Of a stretch of 64,000 bases of DNA, positions 63,401 to 64,000 are shown one piece after another. The DNA lies in contig JAFQAS010000065.1 of the NCBI GenBank assembly GCA_017399915.1, forward strand, positions 276,624 through 340,623. The letters are read 5' to 3'. Position numbers and translations under genes: made by a program. The notes beneath the pieces were generated by a model that was not told where the DNA came from, searched no databases, and worked only from the letters and a program-made list of their open reading frames with translations. How positions within the stretch are numbered: position 1 is the first letter of the stretch; each line of letters starts with the position of its first letter. This stretch comes from Muribaculaceae bacterium. Its GTDB lineage: Bacteria; Bacteroidota; Bacteroidia; Bacteroidales; Muribaculaceae.

Positions 63401-63559
63401 AAAGTCGGTTTCAGTTCCGATAGTTGTACCTTTAATCACGACAGAAACGCCCATCAAAGGTTCGCCATCAGTAGCACTGGTTACCGTACCAGTCACAGTG
63501 CGAGCAAAGCCGGCAACTGCGAAGAGGGAAAATAACAGAAGCAATAACTGTTTTCTCAT
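60473..63559 (-). CDS. SusC/RagA-family TonB-dependent receptor
   Basis: A 1028-residue outer-membrane channel that imports oligosaccharides or peptides with SusD and the TonB-ExbBD motor. Signal peptide MRKQLLLLLFSLFAVAGFA, then a CarboxypepD_reg-like domain (TVTGTVTSATDGEPLMGVSV) at about 20-105, TonB box/plug with GEVVVTAMGQTQEKK near 113-127 and LFVIDGMPVRGG, NDIETMSVLKGAAASALYG and GANGVILITTKSG, then a 22-strand barrel ending SFNFNVNITF. ATG 63559 is chosen; an upstream TTG at 63604 would add 15 residues and break the signal peptide. It is the first gene of a five-gene locus. Confidence 0.94.
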   Translation of the reverse strand: MRKQLLLLLFSLFAVAGFARTVTGTVTSATDGEPLMGVSVVIKGTTIGTETDFDGNYSIDVKNDNAVLNFSYVGMKTQGVKVGGQSVINVALEDDSEVLGEVVVTAMGQTQEKKKLNFAVQSLNSDAVTAGQSANFVNGLQGKVAGVQVSMAGGSPNSASQIVVRAISSINSGQSNEPLFVIDGMPVRGGASAAADINPNDIETMSVLKGAAASALYGQEGANGVILITTKSGKEGSVTVTASGGWEISEVARTPKLQNKYIGGGSGIYSTNAGGGWGPIAHPTDQIYDNVGEFLGTGFMQKYDVSLSGGNEKFSAYASANYMNNQGVVDQDYKNRLGIYVKGEFKPNDKFNIALSTNFIDTKARGFGNSMSSVYGWAINRNMADYKKADGMPNWLCRYDNWDILTNDGRIGASTSPYYGRFMDESVSASSRVIINGSIAYEPIKNLVFTAKVGYDKGFSSQDAYSVPRFYGDGREFAGELDAGQQQSLAERMGTYTYTPSNSERLTVQGNVNYYWKINDDFNLNFFLGGEYSETKSTSASMYGDNFVLGGEFYSFNNIDPERLDLTDFSLYHTDRNKFGYFGEIRFDYKGMAQLSVTGRMDGSSTLVNYMNRDAIDPVYFYPSVTAGVIFSELFNLRNEWFSYGKLRGNWAKVGKDAPNYLFSNNFKQWSTFPDGGYGVDATVSSANYLEPEMTNSWEIGADLRFFNVRTRLDVAYYSTTVDNQIITMRVSPAAGVILQTFNSGTIENSGIEATFSQDILKGGDFSWTANANFSYNRGKLVSLPNNQTEYLGMQVSNRMYCSSNVGGSTTAMVGTDYERTPDGQVICDENGYPLISPDKNNFLGDREPDFLLGVGSTFTWKDLSLSFLFDGRCGGDVYNYTGENLISNGMSDYLAKYRNREIIMKGVVANGDGTYRPNTTPVIFDAEFYSTYYSVPSNFIEDGSYIRLSYVTLAYDFGKLMKKLGAKNPIKGLRASLTGRNLFLLTKYTGADPQVMPAATGGAGSMGIDDFSVPATRSFNFNVNITF

Positions 63560-63760
63560 ACTTACTTTAATTTGTTTATATTCAAGGTTATTTATCACTT
63601 TCAATTTTTTAACATCTTCACCAATCCTCTTGAATGCTTAAAAGCGCCAAAAACAGTATAGATTCGACAATGCGATAACTTGCTATAATTCAATTTTTTA
63701 GCAAAAAATTACAATTACACCTCGTTTCTCATCTTTTAGGGTTAGAATCTGTGTTTCAAA

Positions 63761-63823
63761 CGCTTATGCAATCCAAAGCATAGGCGATACCACAAACCGA
63801 CACGTCGGTTCACACGGTATTTC
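63761..63823 (-). promoter_or_regulatory. Two-hairpin element at the 5' end of the SusC leader
   Basis: Hairpin 1 at 63790-63823: outer ATACC/GGTAT and inner AACCGAC/GTCGGTT with a 2-nt loop. Hairpin 2 at 63761-63784: GC(C)TATGC/GCATA(A)GC with an 8-nt loop. Both lie right after the predicted start site. No T run follows, so simple termination is unlikely; an operator or RNA control element is possible. Confidence 0.5.
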
Positions 63824-63826
63824 ATA

Positions 63827-63834
63827 CAAATCTA
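63827..63834 (-). promoter_or_regulatory. -7 promoter element (TAGATTTG) of the SusC operon
   Basis: Minus-strand TAGATTTG with a TTTG at 63857-63860, spacer 22 nt. The predicted start near 63821 gives a leader of about 260 nt. Confidence 0.5.
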
Positions 63835-64000
63835 CCACATTTTTTCAGAATAAAAGCAAATTGTTAATTATTATTTAGCTTATTTTGCTTTTATAATATT
63901 TTTTTCACATTTGAACGCAACATTATATAATTACAATAGATTTTAACCACTACACATTAATATATATAGGGAGTATCTAATTCATAATTCATAATTCATA

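Larger units (their letters stand above)
63560..64000. other. 441-bp region upstream of the SusC-like gene
   Basis: No gene is seen. It holds a probable 260-nt leader with two hairpins (63761-63784 and 63790-63823), a TAGATTTG -7 element, a TTGCTA/TAGCAA inverted repeat at about 63679-63703, and, at the far edge, AATTCATAATTCATA repeats of the type found at 35.3 kb. Confidence 0.6.

Noticed and set aside
63560..63604. TTG start adding 15 residues to the SusC-like protein
   Set aside because: The addition would put charged residues before the signal peptide; ATG 63559 gives a normal signal peptide.
63790..63823. Rho-independent terminator upstream of the SusC-like gene
   Set aside because: The hairpin is strong but no T run follows on either strand.

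Overview
The window looks like chromosomal DNA of a gut-type Bacteroidales bacterium, most likely Muribaculaceae or a close relative. The evidence is: promoters of the Bacteroidetes type (TAnnTTTG at -7, sometimes TTTG at -33) and little sign of Shine-Dalgarno sequences; a SusC/SusD surface operon; several secreted proteins with type IX (Por) sorting tails, two of them ending in the same Muribaculaceae-like tail; a fused SecDF; a DUF3822-rsmD pair; and YARHG, GYF_2/DUF805 and GxxExxY families. Genus-level placement is inference.

Layout. 1-0.4 kb: start of a lipoprotein gene cut by the window edge. 0.4-0.7 kb: a candidate 6S-like RNA. 0.9-10.7 kb: a phosphate locus with two nearly identical outer-membrane porin genes, pstSCAB (no phoU follows), a Na/Pi cotransporter with a PhoU-like tail, and a divergent PhoB/PhoR-like two-component pair. 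10.7-13.5 kb: a rearranged patch with a 51-bp repeat pair, a BRO-N/Fic fusion gene, a truncated second copy of it, and a RecD-like helicase whose promoter and first codons are duplicated upstream of the Fic gene. 13.5-18.5 kb: YARHG lipoprotein, DUF805 membrane protein, tRNA-Pro and a secreted GDPD/propeller protein. 18.5-24 kb, plus strand: Ig-like lipoprotein, DUF3822, rsmD, tRNA-Lys, dnaX. 24.3-31.9 kb: three secreted proteins with sorting tails. 32.1-39.2 kb, minus strand: tRNA-Arg, folA, thyA, a PfkB sugar kinase, a pseudouridine synthase and topA, with two small-gene cassettes (GxxExxY and four-helix-bundle) set between inverted repeats. 39.4-47.3 kb: secDF, an outer-membrane barrel and a long TPR protein. 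47.5-52.5 kb: lipoprotein, proA, proB, acyl-CoA synthetase and an XRE-cupin regulator. 52.7-63.6 kb: a SusC-SusD-lipoprotein-lipoprotein operon followed by a GHL10-type glycosidase gene.

How it fits together. The first 10 kb makes a coherent phosphate-acquisition unit: porin for outer-membrane entry, PstS for periplasmic capture, PstCAB for ATP-driven uptake, the Na-coupled carrier as a second route, and a sensor kinase/regulator pair beside them. The last 11 kb is a polysaccharide- or glycoconjugate-utilisation locus with an unusual long leader carrying two hairpins. The most unusual structures are the two repeat-bounded single-gene cassettes at 32.8-33.4 kb and 35.3-35.9 kb, and the nested duplication at 10.8-12.2 kb. 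All function calls come from reading motifs and family resemblance; no database search was possible.
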